A DNA stretch of 64,000 bases from VRUE01 sp963824215 (GCA_963824215.1 CAWGOE010000001.1:744001-808000), one strand, 5' to 3'; shown: positions 25,424 through 34,910, counted from the stretch's first letter. Notes: generated by a model from the sequence alone, not told the origin. Numbers and translations are program-made.

Positions 25424-26604
25424 GCGGCCGATCCCACGGGCTGAGCGGCGGCCGAGCACTCGCGCAGGAAGTCGGCGAGGCCGGAAGCGTTGGCATGCCA
25501 GCTCAGCTGCTCGGCGGCGAAGCGCCGCGCGCCCGCGCCGAGGTGCGCCGCGAGCTCGCGGTCGGCCAGCAGTCTTTCGATCTGAGCGACGATCTCCATT
25601 GCGTTGCCCTGCTCGAGCAGGAGAGCGTTCTCTCCGTGCACCAAGTCGTTGCCGATGTTGCAGTGCGGCAAGATAACCGGCCGACCCATCGCCAGGAACT
25701 CCGGCAGCTTGGACGGGAGCCGGTAGCGGTTGAAATCGTCGGGGGGGCCGGGCTGAACGTAGGCGTCGGCGACCGCCAGGTAGGCGGGGATCTCGCGCCA
25801 GGGGGTCGGCCCGAGCTCGACCACCCCGTCGCCGAGGGCACGGAACGAACGAGGGTCCGGGCCGCCGAATTCGGTGTGGCCGAGGCGGAGTAGACGCACC
25901 CTGTGTCCGCGCCGCTGCAGCAGCTTGACGGCGAGATAGAGGCTCAGCATGTCGTGCTGGTTGGCGTAGTGGATGATGCCGTGGTAGACGAGGACGAAGT
26001 CGTCCTCAGCCAGGCCAAGCTCCGCCCGCGAGGGGGCCTCCAGGTCGGGCCGGAAGCGCTCGAGGTCGATTCCGGGGCGGACCACACGATGCGGCCGGCC
26101 GGCACGATTGAACTCGTTCAGCGCCTCGGTGATCACGGTGACGCCGGCGGCGCCGTCGAGGAACTCACGGTGATGGGTGGGGTGGATCAGGTCGATCGGC
26201 ACGAGGCTGTCCTGCTGGCCCAGCGGCAGGCGCTGGAGTTCGGCCAGCGAGCGCCCCGTCGCTGACTCGATCAGGAGCTCCTCGTTGTCCTCGAGGTGGA
26301 TCACGTAGGGCACGCCGAGCTGGCGCACCGCGTCCATCGCCATCAGCCGCACCCGCTCGCGCGGGGTCCACGCGACGACGATCGTCTGCTTGGGATCGCG
26401 CCGCATCTCGCGCAGCTTGCGCTCGACATCGTCGTGCGAGATGCACTCGAAGCGGGGCTCGCCGACCGCCTTGGCGCGGGCGGGGTCGCCGAGGCCGGCG
26501 ATCGTGACCTCCCAGCCCAGGTCGGTCAGCTCGTTGCCGAAGTGGTAGGCCTGGATCCCGCTGTTGACGTCGAACGGGCCGAAGTAGAGGAAGAGGACTC
26601 TCAT
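25420..26604 (-). CDS. GT4-type glycosyltransferase
   Basis: A 394-residue GT-B enzyme. The start MRVLFLYFGPFDVNSGIQ is the GT4 N-terminal strand; LVYHGIIHYANQ and VRLLRLG mark the donor half, and KLPEFLAMGRPVILP the nucleotide-binding end with the second Glu of the EX7E motif. Its start overlaps the stop of the preceding GT2 gene by 4 bp and its end overlaps the methyltransferase start, so the operon is tightly coupled. Specificity is unknown. Confidence 0.85.
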   Translation of the reverse strand: MRVLFLYFGPFDVNSGIQAYHFGNELTDLGWEVTIAGLGDPARAKAVGEPRFECISHDDVERKLREMRRDPKQTIVVAWTPRERVRLMAMDAVRQLGVPYVIHLEDNEELLIESATGRSLAELQRLPLGQQDSLVPIDLIHPTHHREFLDGAAGVTVITEALNEFNRAGRPHRVVRPGIDLERFRPDLEAPSRAELGLAEDDFVLVYHGIIHYANQHDMLSLYLAVKLLQRRGHRVRLLRLGHTEFGGPDPRSFRALGDGVVELGPTPWREIPAYLAVADAYVQPGPPDDFNRYRLPSKLPEFLAMGRPVILPHCNIGNDLVHGENALLLEQGNAMEIVAQIERLLADRELAAHLGAGARRFAAEQLSWHANASGLADFLRECSAAAQPVGSAA

Positions 26605-28374
26605 CGCTTGCCCAAGGGGGCGGTTGCCCGGTAGACCCGTTCGCGCCAGCTGGCCGGCACGTAGTCGGCCAGCTGCTGAGCGAATCCGGGGTTGAAATAT
26701 GGGTCGCCGCGCATCAGCTCGTCATACCAGCAGTCGACGAAGAGGGCGCGATCGATGACCTCGGTGCCGGCACGCCGGGAGGCCGGCGTGCGGTGGTTAA
26801 CCAGGCGTGGGCGTGGCGCGTAGACGGATTTAAGCTCCCGCTTTGCCAGGCGCTGGCAGAGGTCGAAGTCCTCGTACTCGCGGTTGTAAAACTCGTTGAA
26901 GCCACCCTCGGACTCAAAGTCGGTCTTGCTGATGAGGAGGCAATCGGCGCTAACCGCCGAGACCTCGCGGGCGCAGGGCAGTGCTCCGTAGTAGCCGTCA
27001 CCGTTGGCGGGAAAGCCGGCGAGCATCGGACTGGCCGGGTCGCGCAAGCCGATCGCGACGCCGGCCTGGTCGACGAGGCCGTCGGGCCGGGCGAGCAGCG
27101 GCCCAACCGCGCCCACCGCCGGCAGGCCGGCGTGGAGGACGAGCCGCTCGATCCAGTCGGGCTCGACGATCTCGACGTCTTCGCCGAGGAAGAGCAGGTA
27201 CTCGCCGCTGGCGGCGGCAGCACCCAGATTGTTGGCTCGCCCGCGCCTGAAAGGGCCGGGGTCGCTGGGCGCCCATGTAACCCGGTCCGGCAGGCCGGCG
27301 GGTGCCGCTTCGCCGCAGCCGGTGACGATCGTCTCGAAGCTGGGGTAGGAGCTCAGCTCGAAGAGTGAGCTGAGCAGCCGCTCGAGGCCGCCGCTGCCAC
27401 CGCCGCTGGCGATGATCACGCTGACCTTGGCGCCGGGAGGAGTGCCGTTGCGCGGCGCCAGAACCGCCCGATGGGGGATCGTCGGGTGGGGAACGGCGAC
27501 CGCATCGACGCCAAGCCGCTCGAGATGGGCGCTGACCGCGCTCGCCTGCAGCTCCTCGAGGCCGGACTTCTGGTCGGTGCCGGCCGCGACGCTGCCCGGG
27601 ATCGCACGCCAGTGGTAGAGGGTCTGGGGGATGTGATGGATACGGTTGGTGCGCTCGGAGACCCGCAGGAAGAACTCGAAGTCCTGGATCGTGTCGAAGG
27701 CCGAATCGAAGCCCCCGGCTGCCTCGGCGACCGTGCGCCGCACGACCAGCAGATGGCCGATGTACATCGCACCGAGGGCGTAGACCGGCGAGAAGTCGGG
27801 CTTCAGGAACGGATCGGCCCGCACCCCGTGCAGCGTCAGCTTGTCGGAGTCGGAGTAGACGACGTCGAGTGAGGGATCGGCGCTCAGCGCTTGGGCGACG
27901 CGCAGGAGCGCATCGGGGGTCAGCTCGTCGTCGTGGTCGAGGAAGCCGACGAACTCGCCGCCGCACATCGCCAGCGCCTCGTTGGTGGCGGCCGAGATGC
28001 CGCGGTTCTCTTGCGCGGCGAGGAACTTGATTCGAGTGTCGGTCCTGGTGTAGCGCTCGATCGCGTCGGCCAGCTCGGGCTGGCCGGAGCCGTCGTCGAC
28101 GATGACGAGCTCCCACTCGGGGTAGTGCTGCGCTCGCACCGAGTCGATCGCCTTGCGCAGGTAGCCGAGGTCGGAGCGGTAGGTCGGCATCGCCAGCGGA
28201 GATCAGTGACCGCGACTCGAGTGCCGCCACTTCCTGCAGCGCCGCTTCACGCCGCGCCCGGGGCCGGTTGAGGTGAAGCCGCCGTAGGCTGCGCAGGAGC
28301 TCCCGAAGCTTTCGCAGGAAGGCGAACAGGCGCGGCGGAAGAAGCGATTTGAGGGCCCTGGTGTCCTTGGGCAT
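26601..28374 (-). CDS. Two-domain GT2 glycosyltransferase, apparent 1-nt frameshift near its 5' end
   Basis: The main frame (28190-26601, 529 codons) holds two GT-A domains: MPTYRSDLGYLRKAIDSV, IVDDGSGQPE and FLDHDDELTPDA in the first, VSVIIASGG and LFLGEDVEI in the second. It starts abruptly inside the first GT2 strand. A start at 28374 in another frame gives a basic leader (MPKDTRALKSLLPPRLFAFL) that runs to SRSLIS just before. Removing one base near 28197 would join them as LISLAMPTYR, the normal GT2 opening. Either a real mutation or a sequence error is possible; if translation starts at 28190 the protein lacks its first strand. Confidence 0.75.
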
Positions 28375-28377
28375 CGC

Positions 28378-28617
28378 TCAGCCTTTGCGCAGCTTTGCCA
28401 GCACGGTCTTGACCGAGCGCACCGGCCGGGTGATCCGCCAGCTGAGCGAGCGCTCATAGGTCTGGGCCACTTTGTGGACTTCTTCCTCGAGTTCGCCGAT
28501 GCGGAAGGCGCGGCGGCCGAGCTCGCGGTGGAACTCCTCGCGCTGGGCGTCCAGCTCGGCGCGGTGCCTCGCCTCTTGCTCCTCGTCGGCCTTGCGGGCC
28601 TGGGTCTCGGCGCTCAT
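28378..28617 (-). CDS. Small coiled-coil protein at the head of a glycosyltransferase operon
   Basis: A 79-residue highly charged protein with a coiled coil over residues about 5-55 (ELDAQREEFHRELGRR) ending in SLSWRITRPVRSVKTVL, a Trp-Arg-rich tail commonly found at the C-terminus of coiled-coil regions attached to glycosyltransferases. It lies 3 bp upstream of the two-domain glycosyltransferase gene and 39 bp from divergent rmlA. No catalytic motif is visible. Confidence 0.65.
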   Translation of the reverse strand: MSAETQARKADEEQEARHRAELDAQREEFHRELGRRAFRIGELEEEVHKVAQTYERSLSWRITRPVRSVKTVLAKLRKG

Positions 28618-28656
28618 CGCGGCCTATCGTAGCCACGGTAGGGTTGCAGCCTCGCA

Positions 28657-29733
28657 ATGGAGACCCTCAAGGGACTGATTCTCTCCGGTGGGGCCGGCAC
28701 TCGCCTGCGCCCGATCACGCACACCTCGGCGAAGCAGCTCGTGCCCGTCGCCAATAAGCCCGTGCTCTTCTACGGAATCGAGGCGCTGGTCGAGGCCGGC
28801 GTCAAGGAGATCGGGATCATCATTGCGCCGGAGACCGGTGAGGAGATCAAGGCCGCGGCGGGCGATGGCTCCCAATTCGGCGCCGAGATCACCTACATCC
28901 TTCAGGACAAGCCGGCCGGCCTCGCCCATGCCGTGCTCACGGCCGAGGAGTTCATCGGCAGCTCGCCCTTCGTCATGTACCTCGGCGACAATCTGCTCGC
29001 CGATGGCCTGCGCGGCCTCGTCGCGACCTTCCGCGAGGCCGATCCCGACGCGCTGATTCTGCTCACGCCGGTCGAGGAGCCCGAGCACTACGGCGTCGCC
29101 GAGCTCGACGGCGACCACGTCGTGCGCTTGGTCGAGAAGCCCAAAGACCCGCCGTCGAACCTCGCCTTGGTAGGCGTCTACCTCTTCAACTCGGCGATCT
29201 TCGACGCCGCCCGCGCGCTCGAGCCCTCCTGGCGCGGGGAGCTCGAGATCACCGAGGCGATCCAGAGCCTGATCGAGGACGGTCGCAAGGTCCAGTCCGA
29301 GGTCGTCAGCGGCTGGTGGAAGGACACCGGCCAGCTCGCCGACATGCTCGAGGCCAACCGGCTGGTGCTGGAGGAGATCGAGCCGCGGCTCGAGGGCGAG
29401 GTCGACGAGGCCTCCAAGGTCGAGGGCAGGGTCGTGATCGAGCCCGGCGCCACGGTGAGCGGCTCAACCGTGCGCGGCCCGGCGGTGATCGGCGCCGGCG
29501 CCCGGATCGAGGATGCCTATGTAGGCCCATACACCTCGATCGGGGAGGACGTGCGGATCTGCCGCTCGGAAATCGAGCACTCGATCGTCCTCGCCGGTTC
29601 CGTCGTCGAGGACCTCGGCACCCGCATGGAGGCGAGCCTGCTCGGTCGCGAAGTCAAGCTGACTCGAAGCGAGGGCATGCCGAAGACGTTGCGGATGCTG
29701 GTCGGCGACAAGTGCGAGATCAAGATCGTTTAG
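28657..29733 (+). CDS. rmlA: Glucose-1-phosphate thymidylyltransferase, long form
   Basis: A 358-residue nucleotidyltransferase making dTDP-glucose from dTTP and glucose-1-phosphate. The N-terminal activation loop LSGGAGTRLRPITHTSAKQL, the sugar-binding MYLGDNLL and LVEKPKDPPSNLALVGVY match RmlA. Residues about 255-350 add a left-handed beta-helix tail (VSGSTVRGPAVIGAGARI), as in the long RmlA subtype common in actinobacteria. It feeds both dTDP branches of the locus. ATG 28657. Confidence 0.92.
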   Translation: METLKGLILSGGAGTRLRPITHTSAKQLVPVANKPVLFYGIEALVEAGVKEIGIIIAPETGEEIKAAAGDGSQFGAEITYILQDKPAGLAHAVLTAEEFIGSSPFVMYLGDNLLADGLRGLVATFREADPDALILLTPVEEPEHYGVAELDGDHVVRLVEKPKDPPSNLALVGVYLFNSAIFDAARALEPSWRGELEITEAIQSLIEDGRKVQSEVVSGWWKDTGQLADMLEANRLVLEEIEPRLEGEVDEASKVEGRVVIEPGATVSGSTVRGPAVIGAGARIEDAYVGPYTSIGEDVRICRSEIEHSIVLAGSVVEDLGTRMEASLLGREVKLTRSEGMPKTLRMLVGDKCEIKIV

Positions 29734-29757
29734 GGCTGGCTGCGGCCGCGGCGCCGC

Positions 29758-31155
29758 TCAGGCGACGAACGACCAAAGCGTGAACTGGGCGACGAAGAGC
29801 GCCATGCCGGCTGCGAACAGGGCAACGACCGTCGTCGTGGCGCGGCGGCGCTCGCAGAGGACGGCCAGGCAGAAGAAGATCGGGAAGAGCACAGCGACGA
29901 AGCGGGGGGACGACCAGAGTGGGCTGACGGGCGCCTGCGAGATCAGCATCATCAGTAGCGAGACGAAAATCCACGCGCCGTAGGCGATCGGCAGCATGCG
30001 CAGGGCGGCGATGCCACCGACTACGGCGAACGCGAAGAAGCCTGCCTGGAGGATGTTCCAGTGATCGACGATCGGCTCGTGGTATTCCCCCGTCACGGCC
30101 TGGCCGATGCTCGTTCCGGCCTCGCGCACTGCTCCCCAGAGCCCGCTTAAGGGGTCGATCGTGGTCCTCCCGAATACCTCCTGTGCGTGCTGCCAGGCCA
30201 GCACGTCGCCGAGCGTCCACTGCAGGTAGGCGGAGAAGGCGAGGAGCCCGAGCGGGGCCAGCAGCAACCATGCCGCGTCAGGCCGGATTGGGTAACGAGG
30301 CCAGAGTCCCCGCCGGGGGGCCGGATCGCGGTCGGCACGAGGTCCGTAGAGATAGAACAGCGCAACCGGGAGCACGAGCAAGATGCCGGGAGCGCGCGTC
30401 GCTGACGCCAGCGCCACGGCGATGCAGGCGAGCGGCCAGTTCCCCGTTCGGGCGGCGACGAACGCTCCGGCGGCGAGCAGCAGGAAAAGCGACTCCGAAT
30501 ACGGGAGTCCGAAGAAGAAGGCGGCCGGGAAGAAGGCGAACAGCGTCAGCGCGGTCCCGGCGTAGCGCTCTCCTAGCTCGATCGCCGCCAGCCGGTGGAT
30601 CAGCACGAGCGCGGCGAAGAAGCAGCTCAGCGAAACGACGTAGGAGACGATCAGGACTAGGCCGGCGCTGGCGCCGAAGCCGCTGAGAACGTGTACCACC
30701 CCTGGGAACAGCGGGAAGAACGCCGGACGGGTCTCCGCAGGCGGCAGGTCCGCGAGGTTCTCGACGTAGCCGTCGAAGGCAATCGCGAGGTAGTGCTGGG
30801 CGTCCCATTTCGCGAGCGGAGAGAAGATCAGGTCGAACAGGTCTCCGGCGGGCCAGTTCCCGAAGGGATGCGAAAGGAGCAGGGCGTCGGGGTGTTCGCT
30901 CGTGGGCAGCCCCGCGTACACGACCCAGATCGCCACGACGAAGACCACCAGGCGGCTCGACCAGAACGGGAGCCAGGCCGCCCTGACGCTCTGCTGCCAC
31001 AACTCGCGGCCCGTGCGCGCAGGAGGGCCCGTGCGCACGGGAGAGACGACCACCTCCTCGACTTTCGCGAGCTCATTCACGGCGGTGAAACTAGCTAACC
31101 GTTCGGAGCATTGACCTGGGCCTGGTTCGGCTCGCGCCAGGGCCCTCTGTCGCAT
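29758..31155 (-). CDS. Membrane mannosyltransferase-like protein, PIG-V family type
   Basis: A 465-residue polytopic protein with about ten hydrophobic segments. The loop SPLAKWDAQHYLAIAFDGY after the first helix is the WDxxxY/H acidic loop of PIG-V/GT76-like GT-C enzymes, and RPAFFPLFPG and FGLPYSESLFLL are further family-like stretches. The start is uncertain: ATG 31155 adds 25 hydrophilic residues relative to a GTG at 31080. It would use a polyprenyl-phosphate sugar, perhaps made by the Ppm1-like enzyme at 7154. Confidence 0.75.
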   Translation of the reverse strand: MRQRALARAEPGPGQCSERLASFTAVNELAKVEEVVVSPVRTGPPARTGRELWQQSVRAAWLPFWSSRLVVFVVAIWVVYAGLPTSEHPDALLLSHPFGNWPAGDLFDLIFSPLAKWDAQHYLAIAFDGYVENLADLPPAETRPAFFPLFPGVVHVLSGFGASAGLVLIVSYVVSLSCFFAALVLIHRLAAIELGERYAGTALTLFAFFPAAFFFGLPYSESLFLLLAAGAFVAARTGNWPLACIAVALASATRAPGILLVLPVALFYLYGPRADRDPAPRRGLWPRYPIRPDAAWLLLAPLGLLAFSAYLQWTLGDVLAWQHAQEVFGRTTIDPLSGLWGAVREAGTSIGQAVTGEYHEPIVDHWNILQAGFFAFAVVGGIAALRMLPIAYGAWIFVSLLMMLISQAPVSPLWSSPRFVAVLFPIFFCLAVLCERRRATTTVVALFAAGMALFVAQFTLWSFVA

Positions 31156-31202
31156 AGCCTGTCCCGTCGCATGCGGTACCTCGATCTCAAAATGGGTCCG
31201 GG

Positions 31203-32057
31203 ATGAAGATCCTCGTCACCGGGGCCGCCGGGATGCTCGGTCGTGACGTGATGCTCGCCGCCGGCAACGCCGGCCACCAGGTGGTCGGCTTCGGCCACGC
31301 CGAGCTCGATGTTGCCGATCCGGCTGCGGTCAGCGCCAAGGTGGAGGCGGAGCGCCCCGACGTCGTCATCAACTGCGCCGCCTGGACCGACGTCGACGGT
31401 GCCGAGGAGAACGAGGCGGAGGCGACGCGGATCAACGGCGAAGGCGCCGGCAACGTCGCCGCCGCGGCGGCGACGGTCGGCAGCTCGGTCGTCTACGTCT
31501 CCAGCGACTACGTCTTCGACGGCAGCAAGGGCGCGCCCTACGCCGAGACCGACCAGACGGCGCCGCTTTCCGCCTACGGCCGCAGCAAGCTTGCCGGCGA
31601 GGAGGCGACTCGTGTCGCCAACAAGCGCCACTTCGTCGTCCGCTCCGCCTGGCTCTTCGGCACCGGCGGCCACAACTTCGTCGAGACGATGCTGCGCTTG
31701 GCCGCCGATCACGGCGAGGTCCTCGTCGTCCGTGACCAGGTCGGTTCGCCGACCTATACCTGGCATCTTGCCTACGGCATCGTCCGCCTGATCGAGGGAG
31801 TCGAGTTCGGCATCCACCACATGGCCGCCGCCGGCGCCTGCTCCTGGTATGAGTTTGCGCGTGAGATCTTCGATCAGGCCAAGGTGGAGTGCAAAGTGAT
31901 GTCGGCGACGACCGAGATGCTCGGCCGCCCGGCCCCGCGCCCGTCCTACTCGGCGCTGGCTAGCCAGCGCGAGCACGCGATCGAGCTTCCCTCGTGGCAA
32001 GACGGGCTGGCCGCGTACCTCTCCCAGCGCAGCGCCGAGCGCGAGGCTGCCGTATGA
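31203..32057 (+). CDS. rmlD: dTDP-4-dehydrorhamnose reductase
   Basis: A 284-residue SDR with the glycine motif TGAAGMLGRDV, NCAAWTDVDGAEENE, SSDYVFDG, and catalytic SAYGRSKLAGE (YxxxK), the full RmlD pattern. It reduces dTDP-4-keto-L-rhamnose to dTDP-L-rhamnose with NAD(P)H. It is the first gene of an rmlD-rmlB-rmlC operon with overlapping stops and starts. Confidence 0.95.
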   Translation: MKILVTGAAGMLGRDVMLAAGNAGHQVVGFGHAELDVADPAAVSAKVEAERPDVVINCAAWTDVDGAEENEAEATRINGEGAGNVAAAAATVGSSVVYVSSDYVFDGSKGAPYAETDQTAPLSAYGRSKLAGEEATRVANKRHFVVRSAWLFGTGGHNFVETMLRLAADHGEVLVVRDQVGSPTYTWHLAYGIVRLIEGVEFGIHHMAAAGACSWYEFAREIFDQAKVECKVMSATTEMLGRPAPRPSYSALASQREHAIELPSWQDGLAAYLSQRSAEREAAV

Positions 32058-33037
32058 AGATCCTCGTCACCGGTGCTGCCGGCTTCATCGGCTCCACCTA
32101 CGTGCGCCTGATCGGCGACGAGCACGAGGTGCGGGTGCTCGACAAGCTCACCTACGCCGGTCGCCGCGAGAACCTGCCGGAGGGGACCGACCTCGTCGTC
32201 GGCGCGATCGAGGACCCGGTGATCGTGCGCGAGGCAATGGAAGGTTGCGATGCGGTCGTCAACTTTGCCGCTGAGTCCCACGTCGACCGCTCGATCGACG
32301 ACCAGGACGCCTTTGCCCGCACCCACGTGATTGGAACGGGGACCCTGCTCGACGCGGCGCGCGAGCTGGGGATCGACCGCTACCTGCAGGTCTCCACCGA
32401 CGAGGTCTATGGCTCGATCGATTCCGGCTCCTTCACCGAGACCTCGCCGCTCGACCCCTCCTCGCCCTACTCTGCGACCAAGACGGCGGGCGACCTGCTC
32501 GTCTCCGCCCATTTCCACACCTACGGCGTCAACGCCTCGATCGTGCGCGGCTCCAACAACTACGGCCCGCGCCAGTACCCGGAGAAGCTGATCCCGCTGA
32601 TGGTCCTGAACGCGATCCACGGCGACTCTCTGCCCGTTTACGGGGACGGGCGGCAGGTCCGCAATTGGCTCTACGTCGAGGACTTCTGCCGCGGAATCCA
32701 CACGGTGCTGCTGAACGGCCGCCCGGGTGAGGCCTACAACGTCGGCGGTCCGGACGAGTGCGAGAACATCGAGGTGGTGAAGCGGGTGATCGAGCTGACC
32801 GGCGCCGAGGAGTCGCAGATCGAGTACGTCACCGACCGCCCGGGCCACGATCGCCGTTACTCGCTTTCCTCCGAGAAGCTGCGCGGCGAGCTCGGCTGGG
32901 AGGCGCAGGTTCACTTCGCCGAGGGCCTCGAGCGCACCGTGCGGTGGTACCGCGACAACGAGCAATGGTGGGGGCCGATCCGCTCCGGCGAGTACCGCGA
33001 GTACTACGAGAAGCAATACGGCAAGTCGCTGAGTTAG
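32054..33037 (+). CDS. rmlB: dTDP-glucose 4,6-dehydratase
   Basis: A 327-residue SDR: TGAAGFIGSTYVRL, NFAAESHVDRSI, VSTDEVYGSI (the Thr-Asp-Glu catalytic set) and SPYSATKTAGDLL (YxxxK) are diagnostic of RmlB. The product, dTDP-4-keto-6-deoxyglucose, is the branch point for rhamnose (RmlC, RmlD) and for the 3-acetamido sugar (isomerase, aminotransferase, acetyltransferase). The ATG overlaps the rmlD stop (ATGA). Confidence 0.96.
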   Translation: MKILVTGAAGFIGSTYVRLIGDEHEVRVLDKLTYAGRRENLPEGTDLVVGAIEDPVIVREAMEGCDAVVNFAAESHVDRSIDDQDAFARTHVIGTGTLLDAARELGIDRYLQVSTDEVYGSIDSGSFTETSPLDPSSPYSATKTAGDLLVSAHFHTYGVNASIVRGSNNYGPRQYPEKLIPLMVLNAIHGDSLPVYGDGRQVRNWLYVEDFCRGIHTVLLNGRPGEAYNVGGPDECENIEVVKRVIELTGAEESQIEYVTDRPGHDRRYSLSSEKLRGELGWEAQVHFAEGLERTVRWYRDNEQWWGPIRSGEYREYYEKQYGKSLS

Positions 33038-33585
33038 TGCCGCGAACACTTGACACGAAACTCGACGGTCTCGTTCTGCTCGAGCCCGAGGTGCACGGCG
33101 ACTCGCGCGGCTTCATGGTCGAGACCTACCGCCGCGACATTTGGGGTGAGCTGGGGATCGAGGTCGAGTTCGTCCAGCACAACCACTCGCGCTCTTCGCG
33201 CGGGACCCTACGTGGCCTCCACTTCCAGACCGAGCCGGGCCAGGCGAAGCTGGTCCGTTGCCCGCGCGGCAAGATCTTCGACGTCGCCGTCGACCTACGG
33301 CGCGGCTCGCCGACCTTCGGCCAGTGGGAAGGACACGAGCTCGACGACGAGACCCACCGTCAGCTCTTCATCCCCGTCGGCTTCGGCCACGGCTTCGCTG
33401 TGCTCAGCGAGGAAGCCGACGTCACCTACCAACTCTCCAGTCTCTACGACCCATCCACCGAGTCCGGCATCGCCTGGGACGACCCCGACGTCGGCGTCGA
33501 GTGGCCGGTCGATGACCCGCTGCTGAGCGAGCGCGACAAGGAGGCCTCGCGGCTGAGTGAGCTGGCTGAGGCGCTGCCGTTCTGA
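33037..33585 (+). CDS. rmlC: dTDP-4-dehydrorhamnose 3,5-epimerase
   Basis: A 182-residue cupin epimerase. HGDSRGFMVETYRRD, the RGTLRGLHFQ box with the catalytic His, IFDVAVDLRRGSPTFGQW and the later Tyr in VTYQLSSLYDP are the RmlC signatures. The GTG at 33037 shares its first base with the rmlB stop (TAGTG). It completes dTDP-L-rhamnose synthesis within the operon. Confidence 0.95.
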   Translation: MPRTLDTKLDGLVLLEPEVHGDSRGFMVETYRRDIWGELGIEVEFVQHNHSRSSRGTLRGLHFQTEPGQAKLVRCPRGKIFDVAVDLRRGSPTFGQWEGHELDDETHRQLFIPVGFGHGFAVLSEEADVTYQLSSLYDPSTESGIAWDDPDVGVEWPVDDPLLSERDKEASRLSELAEALPF

Positions 33586-33597
33586 GCTGCCGGACGC

Positions 33598-34617
33598 ATG
33601 GCGCTGGAGAGCCATCCGATCGACGGAAACCTGGCGACCTGGGACGAGGTAGCTGATGGACACGAGGGTTGGTCGGGTCTGCTTCTAGGCAATGGACTCA
33701 GCAGAAACGTCAGCGGCGACTTTGCTTATCCATCGCTTTTCGAGAAGGCGCCACGAGACGGAACTCCCGGGAGCCTGACGGCTGAGGATGAGCGCCTGTT
33801 CGAAACGCTAGACACCCAGAACTTCGAGCGGGTGCTGGCGGAGCTTGCCGCGGCAATTCGGATGGCGGAAACGTTAGGGGAGGAGCCAGGACCTTACCTC
33901 GCGCGCTACCAGAGCATCCAGTACGCGTTGGGGCGCGCCGTGCAGTTGGTCCACGTCGGTTACTACGACATTCCGCCGGATGCCTTGAAGGCGGTCGGGC
34001 GGGTGCTGCAAGAACAGTCCTACGTTTTCACCACCAGCTATGACCTGATCGTTTACTGGGCGATGGGGGCCGTGGGATACGAACACCTATGCGACTGTTT
34101 CTGGAACGGCGACTGCTTCGATCCAGCCAACGCAGAGCCGCCGGCGCACCTGACGCCAGTTTACTTCTTACACGGAGCGCTGCACTTGGTCGTTATGGGC
34201 ACCGGCCAGACCCGCAAGCTCAAGAACACTGACCTTGTGAACTTGCTCCAGCAGTTCGGCCGTTCTCTCGATGGCGACGAGCAGGCTCGTCCGTTGTTGG
34301 TCACGGAGGGATCGGCCCAACACAAGTTGCTGGCGATCGAGGGAAACGACTATCTCTCCGATGCACTCGATCGACTGCGCCGATTTAAGGGTTCGATCGT
34401 CGTCTTCGGCAGCGACCTTGGCGAGCAAGACCGCCATCTGGTCGACGCACTCAACCGTAACCCCGAGCGTCCCCTAGCTGTCTCGATCCGCCGAGAGGGC
34501 AAGAGTGAGAGCGAAATTCTCTCGACCAAGGCTAGTTTGCGGGCTCGCCTGGGTGCAACCCAGCTACTTTTCTTCGATGCCTCGACTCATCCACTCGGAA
34601 GTTCCACTGGCCAGTGA
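33598..34617 (+). CDS. DUF4917 family protein with SIR2-like motifs
   Basis: A 339-residue protein that appears to belong to DUF4917. Three motifs fall in the order seen in SIR2-like NAD-binding domains: LLLGNGLSRNVSG (31-40), YVFTTSYDLI (142-151, like TTNYD) and YFLHGALHL (179-187, like the LHG strand); a later VVFGSDLGEQD resembles the FxGxS segment. SIR2-like domains in bacterial defence systems hydrolyse NAD. Codon use is more A/T-rich than in the rml operon it follows by 12 bp, suggesting acquired cargo. The defence role is an inference; the DUF assignment is from memory of the motif pattern. Confidence 0.65.
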   Translation: MALESHPIDGNLATWDEVADGHEGWSGLLLGNGLSRNVSGDFAYPSLFEKAPRDGTPGSLTAEDERLFETLDTQNFERVLAELAAAIRMAETLGEEPGPYLARYQSIQYALGRAVQLVHVGYYDIPPDALKAVGRVLQEQSYVFTTSYDLIVYWAMGAVGYEHLCDCFWNGDCFDPANAEPPAHLTPVYFLHGALHLVVMGTGQTRKLKNTDLVNLLQQFGRSLDGDEQARPLLVTEGSAQHKLLAIEGNDYLSDALDRLRRFKGSIVVFGSDLGEQDRHLVDALNRNPERPLAVSIRREGKSESEILSTKASLRARLGATQLLFFDASTHPLGSSTGQ

Positions 34618-34664
34618 GCGGAGCCGATTGCTACCGCCGCATAGGTCGCTATCTTCAATAGCCA

Positions 34665-34910
34665 ATGGCGACTCGCAGCGCAAATCGCAATGTGCAGCCC
34701 AGTGAGCAACTCGGTGGCTGGGAGATAGTGCGAGCGGGAGAACGACTCGCGTCCGCCTTTGACGAGACCAAAGAGGGGGCTGTAAAGAAGGCTCGTGACA
34801 TGGTTCGTCGGGAGGGTGGAGGAGAAGTGCGGGTGAAGAACGACATTGGCAAGGTCGTTGAGTCCAAAAAGGTGCGCGGCACCCTCTGGTCTCGCCGCGC
34901 TGCGGCCTAG
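34665..34910 (+). CDS. DUF2188-like small basic protein
   Basis: An 81-residue protein whose core WEIVRAGERLASAFDETKEG, then AVKKARDMVRREGGGEVRV matches the DUF2188 pattern of a short alpha/beta domain that repeats a query-like WxVxxG..A strand and a helix rich in Ala/Arg. Function is unknown. It follows the SIR2-like gene by 47 bp with similar A/T-richer codon use and may belong with it. Its stop overlaps the convergent glycosyltransferase stop by 4 bp. Confidence 0.65.
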   Translation: MATRSANRNVQPSEQLGGWEIVRAGERLASAFDETKEGAVKKARDMVRREGGGEVRVKNDIGKVVESKKVRGTLWSRRAAA

